Assembly (NCBI GenBank): GCA_021300055.1
Contig: JAJTHU010000249.1
Span: 1-13,063 of the forward strand
DNA: 13,063 nt
Source: Nitrosomonadaceae bacterium
Lineage (GTDB): Bacteria > Pseudomonadota > Gammaproteobacteria > Burkholderiales > Usitatibacteraceae
Reading direction: 5' to 3'
Made by a program: the position numbers and the translations under genes. The notes under the pieces were generated by a model, which worked only from the letters and a program-made list of their open reading frames with translations, did no database searches and was not told the origin of the DNA. Below, piece by piece: positions 6,538-13,063 of this stretch. Every line of letters begins with the position of its first letter. Position 1 is the stretch's first letter.

Positions 6538-8184
6538 ATGAATCGCCGCAACTTCCTTATCGCTGCAAGCGCCGCAACCACGTCTGGACTTGCCACCACA
6601 CTTCACGGAGAACACGCGATGGCTGCTAGCTCACCATCCTCATCAACGTCGCCTTCATCGGCTGCCTTCAATATTGTTGAAGCCTCCGCGGCCGACCTCC
6701 AGTCAGCAATGACCAAGGGCCGCGTTTCCTCAGAAGCGCTGGTGCGCGCCTACCTCAACCGTGTCAAAGCCATCGACAAGTCAGGACCTCGCATCAACGC
6801 GGTGATCGAGACCAATCCAGATGCACTCACCATCGCACGCGAACTCGATCGCGAGCGCAAGGCCGGTAAGGTGCGCGGGCCATTGCACGGCATCCCCGTG
6901 CTCATCAAGGACAACATCGCCACGGCCGACAAAATGCAAACCACGGCCGGCTCGTTGGCGTTGCAAGGTGCGCGCGCCAACAAAGATGCGTTTATCGTCA
7001 CCAAGCTGCGTGAGGCTGGTGCGGTCATCATCGGTAAGACCAATCTGTCCGAGTGGGCAAACTTTCGCTCGACGCGATCGACGTCGGGCTGGAGCTCGCG
7101 CGGCGGACTCACCAAGAACCCTTACGCATTGGATCGCAACACGAGTGGTTCGAGCTCGGGGTCGGGCGCAGCGGCCGCAGCGAGCCTAGCCACACTCACG
7201 GTGGGTACCGAAACAGACGGCTCAATCGTTTCGCCGTCGGCCATCAACGGCTTGGTGGGCTTCAAGCCAACGTTGGGCTTGGTGAGCCGCAGCGGCATCA
7301 TCCCGATCGCGCACTCGCAAGACACTGCGGGCCCGATGTGTCGCACCGTCGCGGACGCTGCGGTTCTGCTCTCCGCGCTCACTGCGCGCGATGAAGCCGA
7401 CAAGGCAACCAGCGCGCCACCACGCCCGACCGGCGCCATCGACACTGACTTCGTTAAGGCGCTCGACCGTAACGCGCTCAAGGGCAAACGCATCGGCGTG
7501 GTGAGAAGCCAATTTGGCGGCCGCAATGACTTGGTGTCTGCGGAAATCGAAAAGGCGCTCAAGGTGTTGAAAGACGCGGGCGCCGAATTGGTTGACCTGC
7601 CGGAGCTACCCAATGCCAACAAGTACGGCGCGACCGAATACGAAGTGTTGCTGTACGAATTCAAAGCGGGCGTGGCCGACTACATCGCTCAATACGCGCC
7701 GACGTCACCGGTGAAGAATCTGGCGGACATCATCGCCTTTCACGAGAAGAACGCGTCGCGCGTGATGCCATTTTTCGCGCAGGAGCACATGGTGCGCGCC
7801 AATGCCAAAGGTGGCCTCGACGATAAGGCCTATCTCGACGCGCTCGCCAACAACCACAAGTTCTCGCGCGCCGAAGGTATCGACAGAGCGCTCATCGACA
7901 ACAAGCTCGATGCGCTAGTGGCGCCTTCCGGTAGTCCCGCTTGGCTCACCGACTTCATTCGCGGAGACAACAGCGGTGGCGGTTTCTCGTCGCCTGCCGC
8001 CGTTGCGGGGTATCCGCACATCACCGTGCCCGCCGGCCTCGTGCAAGGCCTGCCGTGCGGCATTTCGTTTGTGGGCGCGGCATGGAGCGACGCCAAGATC
8101 ATCGGCATGGCGTATGCATTCGAGCAAGCGAGCAAAGCGCGCCGCGCACCGACGTACGCCAAAACGGTGAATGTGAAGGCCTGA
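6538..8184 (+). CDS. Tat-exported amidase-signature enzyme, peptide amidase-like
   Basis: This 548-residue protein belongs to the amidase signature (Ser-cisSer-Lys) family. Lys124 lies in GIPVLIKDN, the cis-Ser in the GSSSGSG stretch (about residue 206), and the nucleophile is Ser229 in TETDGSIVSP. The stretches PRINAVIETNPDA, GPLHGIP, KTNLSEWANFR and SQDTAGPM strongly recall the peptide amidase of Stenotrophomonas, which removes the C-terminal amide from peptides; this match is from memory. The N-terminus NRRNFL followed by an Ala-rich core and AMA at about 27-29 is a Tat signal, so the enzyme should be exported folded. AGGAG (6526-6530) lies 7 bases before this ATG. A second ATG at 6534 is out of frame, too close to the AGGAG, and stops within about 31 codons. 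Confidence 0.92.
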   Translation: MNRRNFLIAASAATTSGLATTLHGEHAMAASSPSSSTSPSSAAFNIVEASAADLQSAMTKGRVSSEALVRAYLNRVKAIDKSGPRINAVIETNPDALTIARELDRERKAGKVRGPLHGIPVLIKDNIATADKMQTTAGSLALQGARANKDAFIVTKLREAGAVIIGKTNLSEWANFRSTRSTSGWSSRGGLTKNPYALDRNTSGSSSGSGAAAAASLATLTVGTETDGSIVSPSAINGLVGFKPTLGLVSRSGIIPIAHSQDTAGPMCRTVADAAVLLSALTARDEADKATSAPPRPTGAIDTDFVKALDRNALKGKRIGVVRSQFGGRNDLVSAEIEKALKVLKDAGAELVDLPELPNANKYGATEYEVLLYEFKAGVADYIAQYAPTSPVKNLADIIAFHEKNASRVMPFFAQEHMVRANAKGGLDDKAYLDALANNHKFSRAEGIDRALIDNKLDALVAPSGSPAWLTDFIRGDNSGGGFSSPAAVAGYPHITVPAGLVQGLPCGISFVGAAWSDAKIIGMAYAFEQASKARRAPTYAKTVNVKA

Positions 8185-8198
8185 CGTTATTGAGTGTG

Positions 8199-8214
8199 GG
8201 ACATGAAAGTGTCC
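8199..8214 (+). repeat. Small hairpin GGACA/TGTCC after the amidase gene
   Basis: A perfect 5-bp stem (8199-8203, 8210-8214) with a 6-base loop lies 14 bases after the amidase stop. It is the first of four hairpins in this intergenic region. Confidence 0.45.
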
Positions 8215-8218
8215 ATTT

Positions 8219-8260
8219 GGCGGGCGTTTCGAAGCAGGAAAATGCCTGAAACGCCGCGCC
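8219..8260 (+). terminator. Strong hairpin between amidase and S9 genes, candidate terminator
   Basis: Arms 8219-8230 (GGCGGGCGTTTC) and 8248-8260 (GAAACGCCGCGCC) pair over 12 bp with one bulged G at 8256; the loop is 17 bases and can form a further CAGG/CCTG pairing (8235-8238, 8245-8248). A TTTT at 8271-8274 lies 10 bases after the stem, which is later than in a classic Rho-independent terminator. It could end the carboxypeptidase-amidase transcript, stabilise its 3' end, or be a REP-like or mobile-element remnant. Confidence 0.5.
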
Positions 8261-8279
8261 AGTGCTAGTGTTTTGAATC

Positions 8280-8294
8280 CGGGACAGTGCCCCG
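8280..8294 (+). repeat. Small hairpin CGGG/CCCG
   Basis: CGGG (8280-8283) pairs with CCCG (8291-8294) around a 7-base loop. Alone it would mean little; it is listed because it is part of a series of hairpins. Confidence 0.3.
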
Positions 8295-8323
8295 TGGGCG
8301 ACGCAGCCCTAGAGCACTGCAAG

Positions 8324-8340
8324 CTCGCATAGACTGCGAG
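8324..8340 (+). repeat. Hairpin CTCGCA/TGCGAG in the S9 gene leader
   Basis: A perfect 6-bp stem (8324-8329, 8335-8340) with a 5-base loop ends 38 bases before the S9 start codon. It may lie in the 5' leader of that gene. Confidence 0.45.
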
Positions 8341-8378
8341 GCAGCATCATTACAAAGACCAATCAAGGGAGAGTTGGT

Positions 8379-11300
8379 ATGCGTGTTCTTTCTAACGCCG
8401 CGCTCGCGGTGTTGTGTGGCTTTGCGCTTGAAACGGCAATCGGTGTGGCGCAAGCGCAGAGCGTTGGTCAACCCGCCGCTCAGAGCGCATCCGCACCGAC
8501 CGCCGCAGCAATGGCGGCAAAACGCCCGCTCACGCACAACGACTTCGATAGCTGGAAGAGCATCGCCAACACCACGCTGTCGCGCGACGGCAAGTGGCTG
8601 GCGTACGCCATTCAGCCGCAGGACGGCGATGGCGAGTTGGTCGTGCGCGAAATCGCGACCGGCAAAGAGCGCCGCGAACCGGTTGGTGCACTGCCACCGC
8701 CGGCGACGATGCCCGACCCCGAGAATCCCGATGCGCCACCGCCACCCCGCACGATTCGTGTCGTATTCACATCAGACGCGCGCTTCCTGATTGCGACGAC
8801 TTATCCGACTAAGGCGGAGATGCAAGCTGCACGCAAGGCGCGCAAGCGAGCTGAGGACATGCCGAAGGGCGGGCTGATCATCGTTGACCTCGCCGCTGCG
8901 GACAAACCTGCTGTGCCCGTCGCCAATGTGAAAAGCATCCATGTGCCTGCCAAAGGCGGCGCGTGGTTGGCCTACCTCAAAGAGGCCACTGCAGAACCTG
9001 CAACGCCCGCGATCAACACGGCCCCCGCAACGACGGCAGCCGCAAAACCTGATGCCGCTGATTTCACGTACGCTGATGACTCGCTTGACCAAGCCGCCGC
9101 GCGCCGCCCAGCCGCTGGTGCCACGGCGACCACGAACAACGCTGCGCCTGCCGTCACTTACGGCACCGAGTTGGTGCTGCGCGAACTCACCACCGGCCGC
9201 GAGCAAAGCTTTGCGAACGTCACCGAGGTCAGCTTCGCGCGTGACGGAAAGGCATTGCTGTTTGCCGTCTCGGCCAAAGCCGACGCCGAAAACGGCGTCT
9301 ATGCCATCACGCCGACTAGCGGCGCGGACGCGCAAGCGACGGCGCTCCCGCAAGTGACCGCGTTGCTGAAAGGCAAAGGCAAATACAGCAAGCTCGCGTG
9401 GGATCGCGAGCAAACCCAATTGGCGTTCTTCAGCGACCGAGATGACGCAGCAGCCAAGCAGCCGCAGGTGAAGGTTTATCACTGGGTGCGCGGCGCAGGG
9501 GGTAGCAACACAAGCGCCAGCGAAGTCGTCATCAACAAAGACACGGGGATGCGCGATGGCCTCCCGCCAAGCGATCGGGGTACGTTGGCGTTTTCGTGGG
9601 ATGGTAAGAAGCTCTACGTGCCTACCGCGCCACGTGCGAAGCCGCCGCGCGCTGCCGACGCTGTTCCAGAAGAAGAACGCGTCGTCGCGGATCTATGGCG
9701 CTGGAATGACGACTACGTGCAACCGATTCAGCGCGTGCGTGCGACCCAAGAGCGCAACCGCACCTACCGCGCCGTGTTTGACATCGCCAGTAAGCGGCTG
9801 ACACCGATCGCTGATGAGGCGATGCGCACTGTTTTGATGAGCGACGACGGCACGCGCGCCATCGGCCTCGATGATCGCGCTTATCGACGTCTGACGGATT
9901 TCGATGGCGGCTACAACGACGTGTATCTCATCGACACCCGCACCGCTAAGTCGCTACTGGTGCAAAAGAAGTTACGCAACCTTGGTGGTGGCGGTGGTGG
10001 TCCCGGCAGCGCATTCCAATGGTCGCCGGACGGCAAGTGGGTCTTGTTTTACCGCGAACAACATTGGCATGTGGTCAACACCGCTGACGGCAAAACACGC
10101 AACCTCTCGGCGGGTGTTTCCACCAAAACCAAGCGCGCGTTCTTCAATGAAGAGCAAGACACACCAGGCCCTAAGGGACCTTACGGCACGGCCGGTTGGT
10201 TGTCTGACTCAAGCAGCGCATTGGTGTACGACCGCTTCGATGTATGGCAAGTGTTCGCTGACGGGCGCGCGCCCCAAAACCTCACCAACGACGCGGGCCG
10301 CAAAGACAACGTGCGCCTTCGCGTGCAACCGTTAGAGCCCGTCGACGAAGACGATGACGAACGCGGCATCAACCCGAGCAAGCCCTTAGTGCTGCGCAGC
10401 GAAAGCGAAGTTAACCGCGCAAGTGGCTTCTATCGCACCACGTTCGCAGCAGGCGCAACACTCGAACGGCTTATCTGGGGCGACGCGAACCATCGCGTTG
10501 TGGCGCGCGCTCGCGACGCTGAACGCGTGGTCATCACGGCATCACGTTTTGATCGCTACCCCGATTTGCAGCTGACCAACACCAACTTCGCAGCGCCGCG
10601 TGTGGTGACGAAAGTGGGCGCGCAAGTTGAGCCGTTTTTGTGGGGTAGTGCGGAGCTCATGTCGTTCACCAGCGCGGCGGGTAAGCCGCTAAGTGCGGCG
10701 GTGTACAAACCTGCAAATTTCGACCCGAAGAAAAAATACCCGTTGATGGTTTACATCTACGAGAAGCTCTCGCAGAACGTACACAACTTCGTTGACCCGC
10801 GTCCGAGCAATGGTATCAATGCCTCGCTCTACACGAGTAACGGTTACGTAGTGCTGATGCCCGATATCGTTTACGCCGCCAAAGGGTGGGGCAAGCCTGG
10901 GCAAGACGCCATGGATGCGGTGATGCCCGCCATCGATAAGATCATCAAGCAAGGCTTCATTAACGAAAAGGCCATCGGCATCCAAGGTCACTCGTGGGGC
11001 GGCTATCAAATCGCGTGGATGGTCACGCGTACCAACCGCTTCCGCGCCGCGGAGGCGGGCGCGCCGGTGGGCAATATGACCTCAGCTTATTCGGGTATTC
11101 GTTGGGGCTCTGGCTTGCCGCGTCAGTTCCAGTACGAGCAAGGGCAAAGCCGCATTGCCAAATCGATGGCAGAAGACCCAAAGAGCTACATCGAGGCGTC
11201 GCCCGTGTTCGCGGCGCACAAGGTCACCACGCCGCTGTTGATTCTGCATAACGACGCCGACGATGCGGTGCCCTGGTACCAAGGCATTGAGTTGTTTTTG

Positions 11301-11528
11301 GCGTTACGCCGCCACAACAAAGAGGCGTACCTCTTCAACTACAACAACCAGCTGCACAACTTACGTCGTCGCGCCGACCAGAAAGATTTCGCGCTGCGAA
11401 TGCATCAGTTCTTCGACCACTACCTCAAAGGCGCGGCTGCGCCAGAGTGGATGACTAAGGGAATCAACTTCCTTGATCGCGACGAGGAGAAGGACGCGTT
11501 CCGTAAGTCGCGAGAGGGCGCCAAGTAG
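8379..11528 (+). CDS. Exported S9 (prolyl oligopeptidase-family) serine peptidase
   Basis: This large peptidase has 1049 residues. A signal peptide (about 1-26, ending VAQA) predicts export to the periplasm. Residues about 50-690 carry repeated SxDGKWLxY-type segments typical of the beta-propeller that gates S9 enzymes. The C-terminal alpha/beta-hydrolase domain has the nucleophile Ser872 in GHSWGG, Asp961 in HNDADDAVPW and His993 in QLHNLRRR. The 32-residue Asp-His spacing equals that of dipeptidyl peptidase IV. The family cuts oligopeptides, often releasing dipeptides or acting after proline; specificity cannot be read here. An Ala/Thr/Pro-rich low-complexity stretch (about 201-264) interrupts the propeller and helps make it longer than the usual 650-800 residues. 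AGGGAGA (8366-8372) supports the start. It lies 194 bases after the amidase gene. Confidence 0.92.
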   Translation: MRVLSNAALAVLCGFALETAIGVAQAQSVGQPAAQSASAPTAAAMAAKRPLTHNDFDSWKSIANTTLSRDGKWLAYAIQPQDGDGELVVREIATGKERREPVGALPPPATMPDPENPDAPPPPRTIRVVFTSDARFLIATTYPTKAEMQAARKARKRAEDMPKGGLIIVDLAAADKPAVPVANVKSIHVPAKGGAWLAYLKEATAEPATPAINTAPATTAAAKPDAADFTYADDSLDQAAARRPAAGATATTNNAAPAVTYGTELVLRELTTGREQSFANVTEVSFARDGKALLFAVSAKADAENGVYAITPTSGADAQATALPQVTALLKGKGKYSKLAWDREQTQLAFFSDRDDAAAKQPQVKVYHWVRGAGGSNTSASEVVINKDTGMRDGLPPSDRGTLAFSWDGKKLYVPTAPRAKPPRAADAVPEEERVVADLWRWNDDYVQPIQRVRATQERNRTYRAVFDIASKRLTPIADEAMRTVLMSDDGTRAIGLDDRAYRRLTDFDGGYNDVYLIDTRTAKSLLVQKKLRNLGGGGGGPGSAFQWSPDGKWVLFYREQHWHVVNTADGKTRNLSAGVSTKTKRAFFNEEQDTPGPKGPYGTAGWLSDSSSALVYDRFDVWQVFADGRAPQNLTNDAGRKDNVRLRVQPLEPVDEDDDERGINPSKPLVLRSESEVNRASGFYRTTFAAGATLERLIWGDANHRVVARARDAERVVITASRFDRYPDLQLTNTNFAAPRVVTKVGAQVEPFLWGSAELMSFTSAAGKPLSAAVYKPANFDPKKKYPLMVYIYEKLSQNVHNFVDPRPSNGINASLYTSNGYVVLMPDIVYAAKGWGKPGQDAMDAVMPAIDKIIKQGFINEKAIGIQGHSWGGYQIAWMVTRTNRFRAAEAGAPVGNMTSAYSGIRWGSGLPRQFQYEQGQSRIAKSMAEDPKSYIEASPVFAAHKVTTPLLILHNDADDAVPWYQGIELFLALRRHNKEAYLFNYNNQLHNLRRRADQKDFALRMHQFFDHYLKGAAAPEWMTKGINFLDRDEEKDAFRKSREGAK

Positions 11529-11532
11529 TCGA

Positions 11533-11580
11533 CCGCAGGAATTGCTAGTCTTTCCAATTCCACCACAGCAATTTCTGCGG
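11533..11580 (+). terminator. Long hairpin at the convergent S9/Cdd1 gene ends
   Basis: CCGCAGGAATTGCT (11533-11546) and AGCAATTTCTGCGG (11567-11580) pair over 14 positions; the one non-Watson-Crick position is a G-U pair in plus-strand RNA but an A-C mismatch in minus-strand RNA. The loop is 20 bases. It starts 4 bases after the S9 stop and overlaps the last codons of the minus-strand Cdd1-type gene. There is no T-run after it, so it is not a textbook Rho-independent terminator, but the position and strand bias suggest that it protects or ends the S9 transcript. Confidence 0.5.
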
Positions 11581-11805
11581 GTCATGCTTCTTGTGCCAGG
11601 CAAAGTAGATCGCACACCGGAACACGTACAACACGCAGCGATCTTGCTTTAGCTTAGTCAGGCGACATAGTTCGTCATAAAGCACCTGTGCGTCGCGGTT
11701 CTTCAAATCAGCGATTGCATAAATGCCAAGAGAGTGAAAGTCTTCGGTCGCCGCAGGTCCGACGCCGGGGATGGTCATCAGTTCGGACTTCACTGTTTTT
11801 TTCAT
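11545..11805 (-). CDS. Small helix-hairpin-helix protein of the Cdd1 ('pathogenicity locus') type
   Basis: This 86-residue protein begins with a helix-hairpin-helix motif (IPGVGPAATEDFHSLGI, about 12-28), a fold that usually binds DNA without sequence specificity. Then come LYDELCRL and a CVLYVFRCAIYFAW segment, which match my memory of the Cdd1 family. Three cysteines (47, 57, 64) and a Trp-rich tail (LLWWNWKD) stand out. The biological role of Cdd1 proteins is not known to me; the historical 'pathogenicity' name is not evidence of virulence. Its ATG overlaps the regulator's stop codon as ATGA (11805-11802), so its translation is probably coupled to the YafY-type regulator and the two may act together. 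No signal peptide, hence cytosolic. Confidence 0.82.
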   Translation of the reverse strand: MKKTVKSELMTIPGVGPAATEDFHSLGIYAIADLKNRDAQVLYDELCRLTKLKQDRCVLYVFRCAIYFAWHKKHDPQKLLWWNWKD

Positions 11806-12497
11806 TTTTGGCTCGAGGTTTCACGTTCGATCTGTCGCCGAAAATCGGCGAGGGTCTTGCCGGCTTCGTGGCGAAAGGATACGTCGCTGAGCCTGAGCTG
11901 CCTGATGCGATCCAGTCGAAACACGCGAAAGTCACGGCGCAGTTCGCACCATGCTGCGAGTGTCCAGCGGTCACCCCAAAAGTGCAGCGCCAGCGGGCGT
12001 ACGCTGCGGTTAGTGGACTTGGTTTCTTTGTCAGCATAGTCGAACACCAGCTTTTGCTGCGCACGAATCGCGTGCCGCGCGACTTCAAATCTATCGCTGA
12101 TTCGTTTATCGATATGAAAATCAGGCGCGTAGATCTGGGTTGCGTCAATCGCGTGTCGAAGTGAGGGTGGCGTGACGGCAACGATCTTCTCCAAAGCACT
12201 TGCTGCCTGCGCGGAAAGCGCAGTCCCGCCCCAAGAGCTCACCATGCGTGCGCCGATGGTGAGCGCCTCAATCTCATCGCGGGTGAACATGATGGGAGGA
12301 ATGTCAAAGGACTGATCAAGTGCATAGCCCACACCTGCTTCGCCGATGACGGGCACGCCGCTGGTCGAAAGATCGCGAATGTCGCGGTAGACCGTTCGTG
12401 TCGAGACGCCTAGGCGTTCTGCGAGATGCTCTGCGGTCGTCAGGCGACGACCACGAAGCATCTGCACAATGGCGAAGAGTCGGTCTGCGCGCCGCAC
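11802..12497 (-). CDS. YafY-type transcriptional regulator (HTH + WYL domain)
   Basis: This 231-residue protein has an N-terminal winged helix-turn-helix (about 1-55; recognition region STRTVYRDI at 33-40) and a C-terminal WYL domain (about 135-205). The consensus WYL triplet reads WTL at 178-180. WYL domains are thought to sense ligands, often nucleotides or nucleic acid; the ligand here is unknown. The chosen start is GTG at 12497 because the motif-bearing sequence RRADRLFAIVQML begins immediately there; it lies 9 bases after the VOC stop, with no strong Shine-Dalgarno. YafY-type regulators are commonly next to VOC-fold genes, so local regulation of this operon is a reasonable guess. Its stop overlaps the start of the Cdd1-type gene by 4 bases. 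Confidence 0.9.
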   Translation of the reverse strand: MRRADRLFAIVQMLRGRRLTTAEHLAERLGVSTRTVYRDIRDLSTSGVPVIGEAGVGYALDQSFDIPPIMFTRDEIEALTIGARMVSSWGGTALSAQAASALEKIVAVTPPSLRHAIDATQIYAPDFHIDKRISDRFEVARHAIRAQQKLVFDYADKETKSTNRSVRPLALHFWGDRWTLAAWCELRRDFRVFRLDRIRQLRLSDVSFRHEAGKTLADFRRQIERETSSQK

Positions 12498-12506
12498 GGG
12501 CTTGCG

Positions 12507-12863
12507 TCAGCTGTCGATCTTGAAATGCGGGTTCTCGATCAATCCGACACGGTTGCCGAATGGATCGATTACCGCGGCTACCTTGACGCCGCTGCCAACG
12601 TCACGCATCGGAGACTCGATGGTAGCGCCCAGTGCGGTTGCGCGTGCAAGTTCTGCCGCGATGTTCTCCGTGCCCCAATAAGTTGTTGCGTCGGCACCTG
12701 CATCCTCACTCGGGATGAGACCAAGCTCAAAGCCTCCCACGCTATATCCGACGTAGTACGGCTCGTCAAAGTACGGTGCATAGCCGACGAGCTTGGTATA
12801 CCAAGCCTTTGCGGCATCAATGTCGCTCACGGCGTAAATCGTCGTGCGGAGCCCAAGTAGCAT
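12507..12863 (-). CDS. VOC-fold (glyoxalase/bleomycin-resistance-like) protein
   Basis: This 118-residue protein has the VOC pattern: RTTIYAVSDIDAAKAWYTKLVGYAP at the start, then FELGLIPS, and DPFGNRVGLIENP near the end, with Glu110 as the likely C-terminal metal ligand. VOC proteins are small metal-dependent lyases, dioxygenases, isomerases or drug binders; the sequence does not settle which. I use the ATG at 12863, preceded by GAGAGGA, rather than a longer frame from 13022, because the extra N-terminal residues overlap the real upstream VOC gene in another frame and show no VOC pattern. It lies 9 bases before the YafY-type regulator and 19 bases after the stop of the other VOC gene. Confidence 0.88.
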   Translation of the reverse strand: MLLGLRTTIYAVSDIDAAKAWYTKLVGYAPYFDEPYYVGYSVGGFELGLIPSEDAGADATTYWGTENIAAELARATALGATIESPMRDVGSGVKVAAVIDPFGNRVGLIENPHFKIDS

Positions 12864-12882
12864 CGCATTTCCTCTCGCTCGC

Positions 12883-13063
12883 TCATTGCAAGGCGTGTAA
12901 GCCGACGCGATTGCCCTCGCTATCGACAATGTGCGCGAAGTATCCCATGCCCGGTGGCAAGGCAGTCTTTGGCAAGGAGACACGACCACGTTCAGCGAGA
13001 ACACGCTCAAGCGCCGCGTCAATGCTCGGATTCGCGTCGAGGTAAACGATACTGCCCTGTGCC
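12883..13063 (-). CDS. VOC-fold protein, C-terminal part (cut by the window edge)
   Basis: Reading the minus strand from base 13062 gives 59 codons and a TGA (12885-12883). The peptide includes GSIVYLDANPSID, LPKTALPPGMGYFAH and DSEGNRVGLHALQ, which is the typical C-terminal half of a VOC-family protein of about 120-130 residues. The start lies beyond the right edge. It is of a different VOC subtype from its neighbour (LPPGMGYFAHIVDSEGN rather than DPFGNRVGLIENP), so the pair is not a recent duplication. It is the most upstream gene visible in the VOC-VOC-YafY-Cdd1 operon. Confidence 0.85.
   Translation of the reverse strand, partial: AQGSIVYLDANPSIDAALERVLAERGRVSLPKTALPPGMGYFAHIVDSEGNRVGLHALQ

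Noticed and set aside
5904..6599. 231-residue minus-strand frame over the carboxypeptidase end and amidase start
   Set aside because: It spans two well-supported genes antisense and shows no recognisable motif.
8185..8378. Intact insertion sequence between amidase and S9 genes
   Set aside because: The gap is only 194 bases, with no transposase frame and no clear target-site duplication; only short inverted repeats are seen.
8772..9482. 236-residue minus-strand frame inside the S9 peptidase gene
   Set aside because: Antisense shadow of a well-supported coding region, Arg/Gly/Val-rich without domain features.
12864..13022. Longer N-terminus for the complete VOC gene
   Set aside because: The extension overlaps the coding sequence of the upstream VOC gene in another frame, and the domain begins right at the ATG at 12863.

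Overview
The window looks like a piece of a GC-rich proteobacterial chromosome, most likely beta- or gammaproteobacterial. The grounds are high-GC codon use, Sec and Tat signal peptides of Gram-negative type, an outer-membrane-type C-terminus on one protein, and a YafY/VOC cluster. I cannot name the genus. Coding density is high. I see no rRNA, tRNA, CRISPR array, phage gene or intact insertion sequence. The longest stretches without a gene are about 200 bases.

Region 1 (about 1-4605, all minus strand) is a compact copper-handling operon of six genes. In transcription order it encodes a small Cys/His-rich exported protein, an exported putative outer-membrane beta-barrel of unknown family, a MerP-like periplasmic CxxC protein, a MerT-like membrane protein, a Cu(I)-type P1B ATPase (CopA) and a CopZ-type chaperone. 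The last four genes are separated by 3 to 12 bases, and two use GTG starts. The operon appears to carry metal-binding or transport parts from cytosol to outer membrane. No regulator gene is visible in the window; one may lie beyond the left edge.

Region 2 (4606-4805) is a divergent intergenic region. It holds an exact tandem 8-mer, three GGGTGC repeats, and two inverted repeats built from the same half-sites (GGCGCT/AGCGCC).

Region 3 (4806-11528, plus strand) encodes three peptide-hydrolysing enzymes: an M14 zinc carboxypeptidase without a signal peptide, a Tat-exported amidase-signature enzyme that closely resembles peptide amidase, and a large Sec-exported S9 prolyl-oligopeptidase-family peptidase. 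Together they could remove C-terminal amides, C-terminal residues and dipeptides or short peptides. Four hairpins lie between the amidase and S9 genes. A long hairpin at the convergent end of the S9 gene is a candidate terminator.

Region 4 (11545-13063, minus strand) is a second compact operon: a VOC-fold protein cut by the right edge, a second complete VOC protein, a YafY-type HTH/WYL regulator with a GTG start, and a small Cdd1-type helix-hairpin-helix protein joined to the regulator by an ATGA stop/start overlap.
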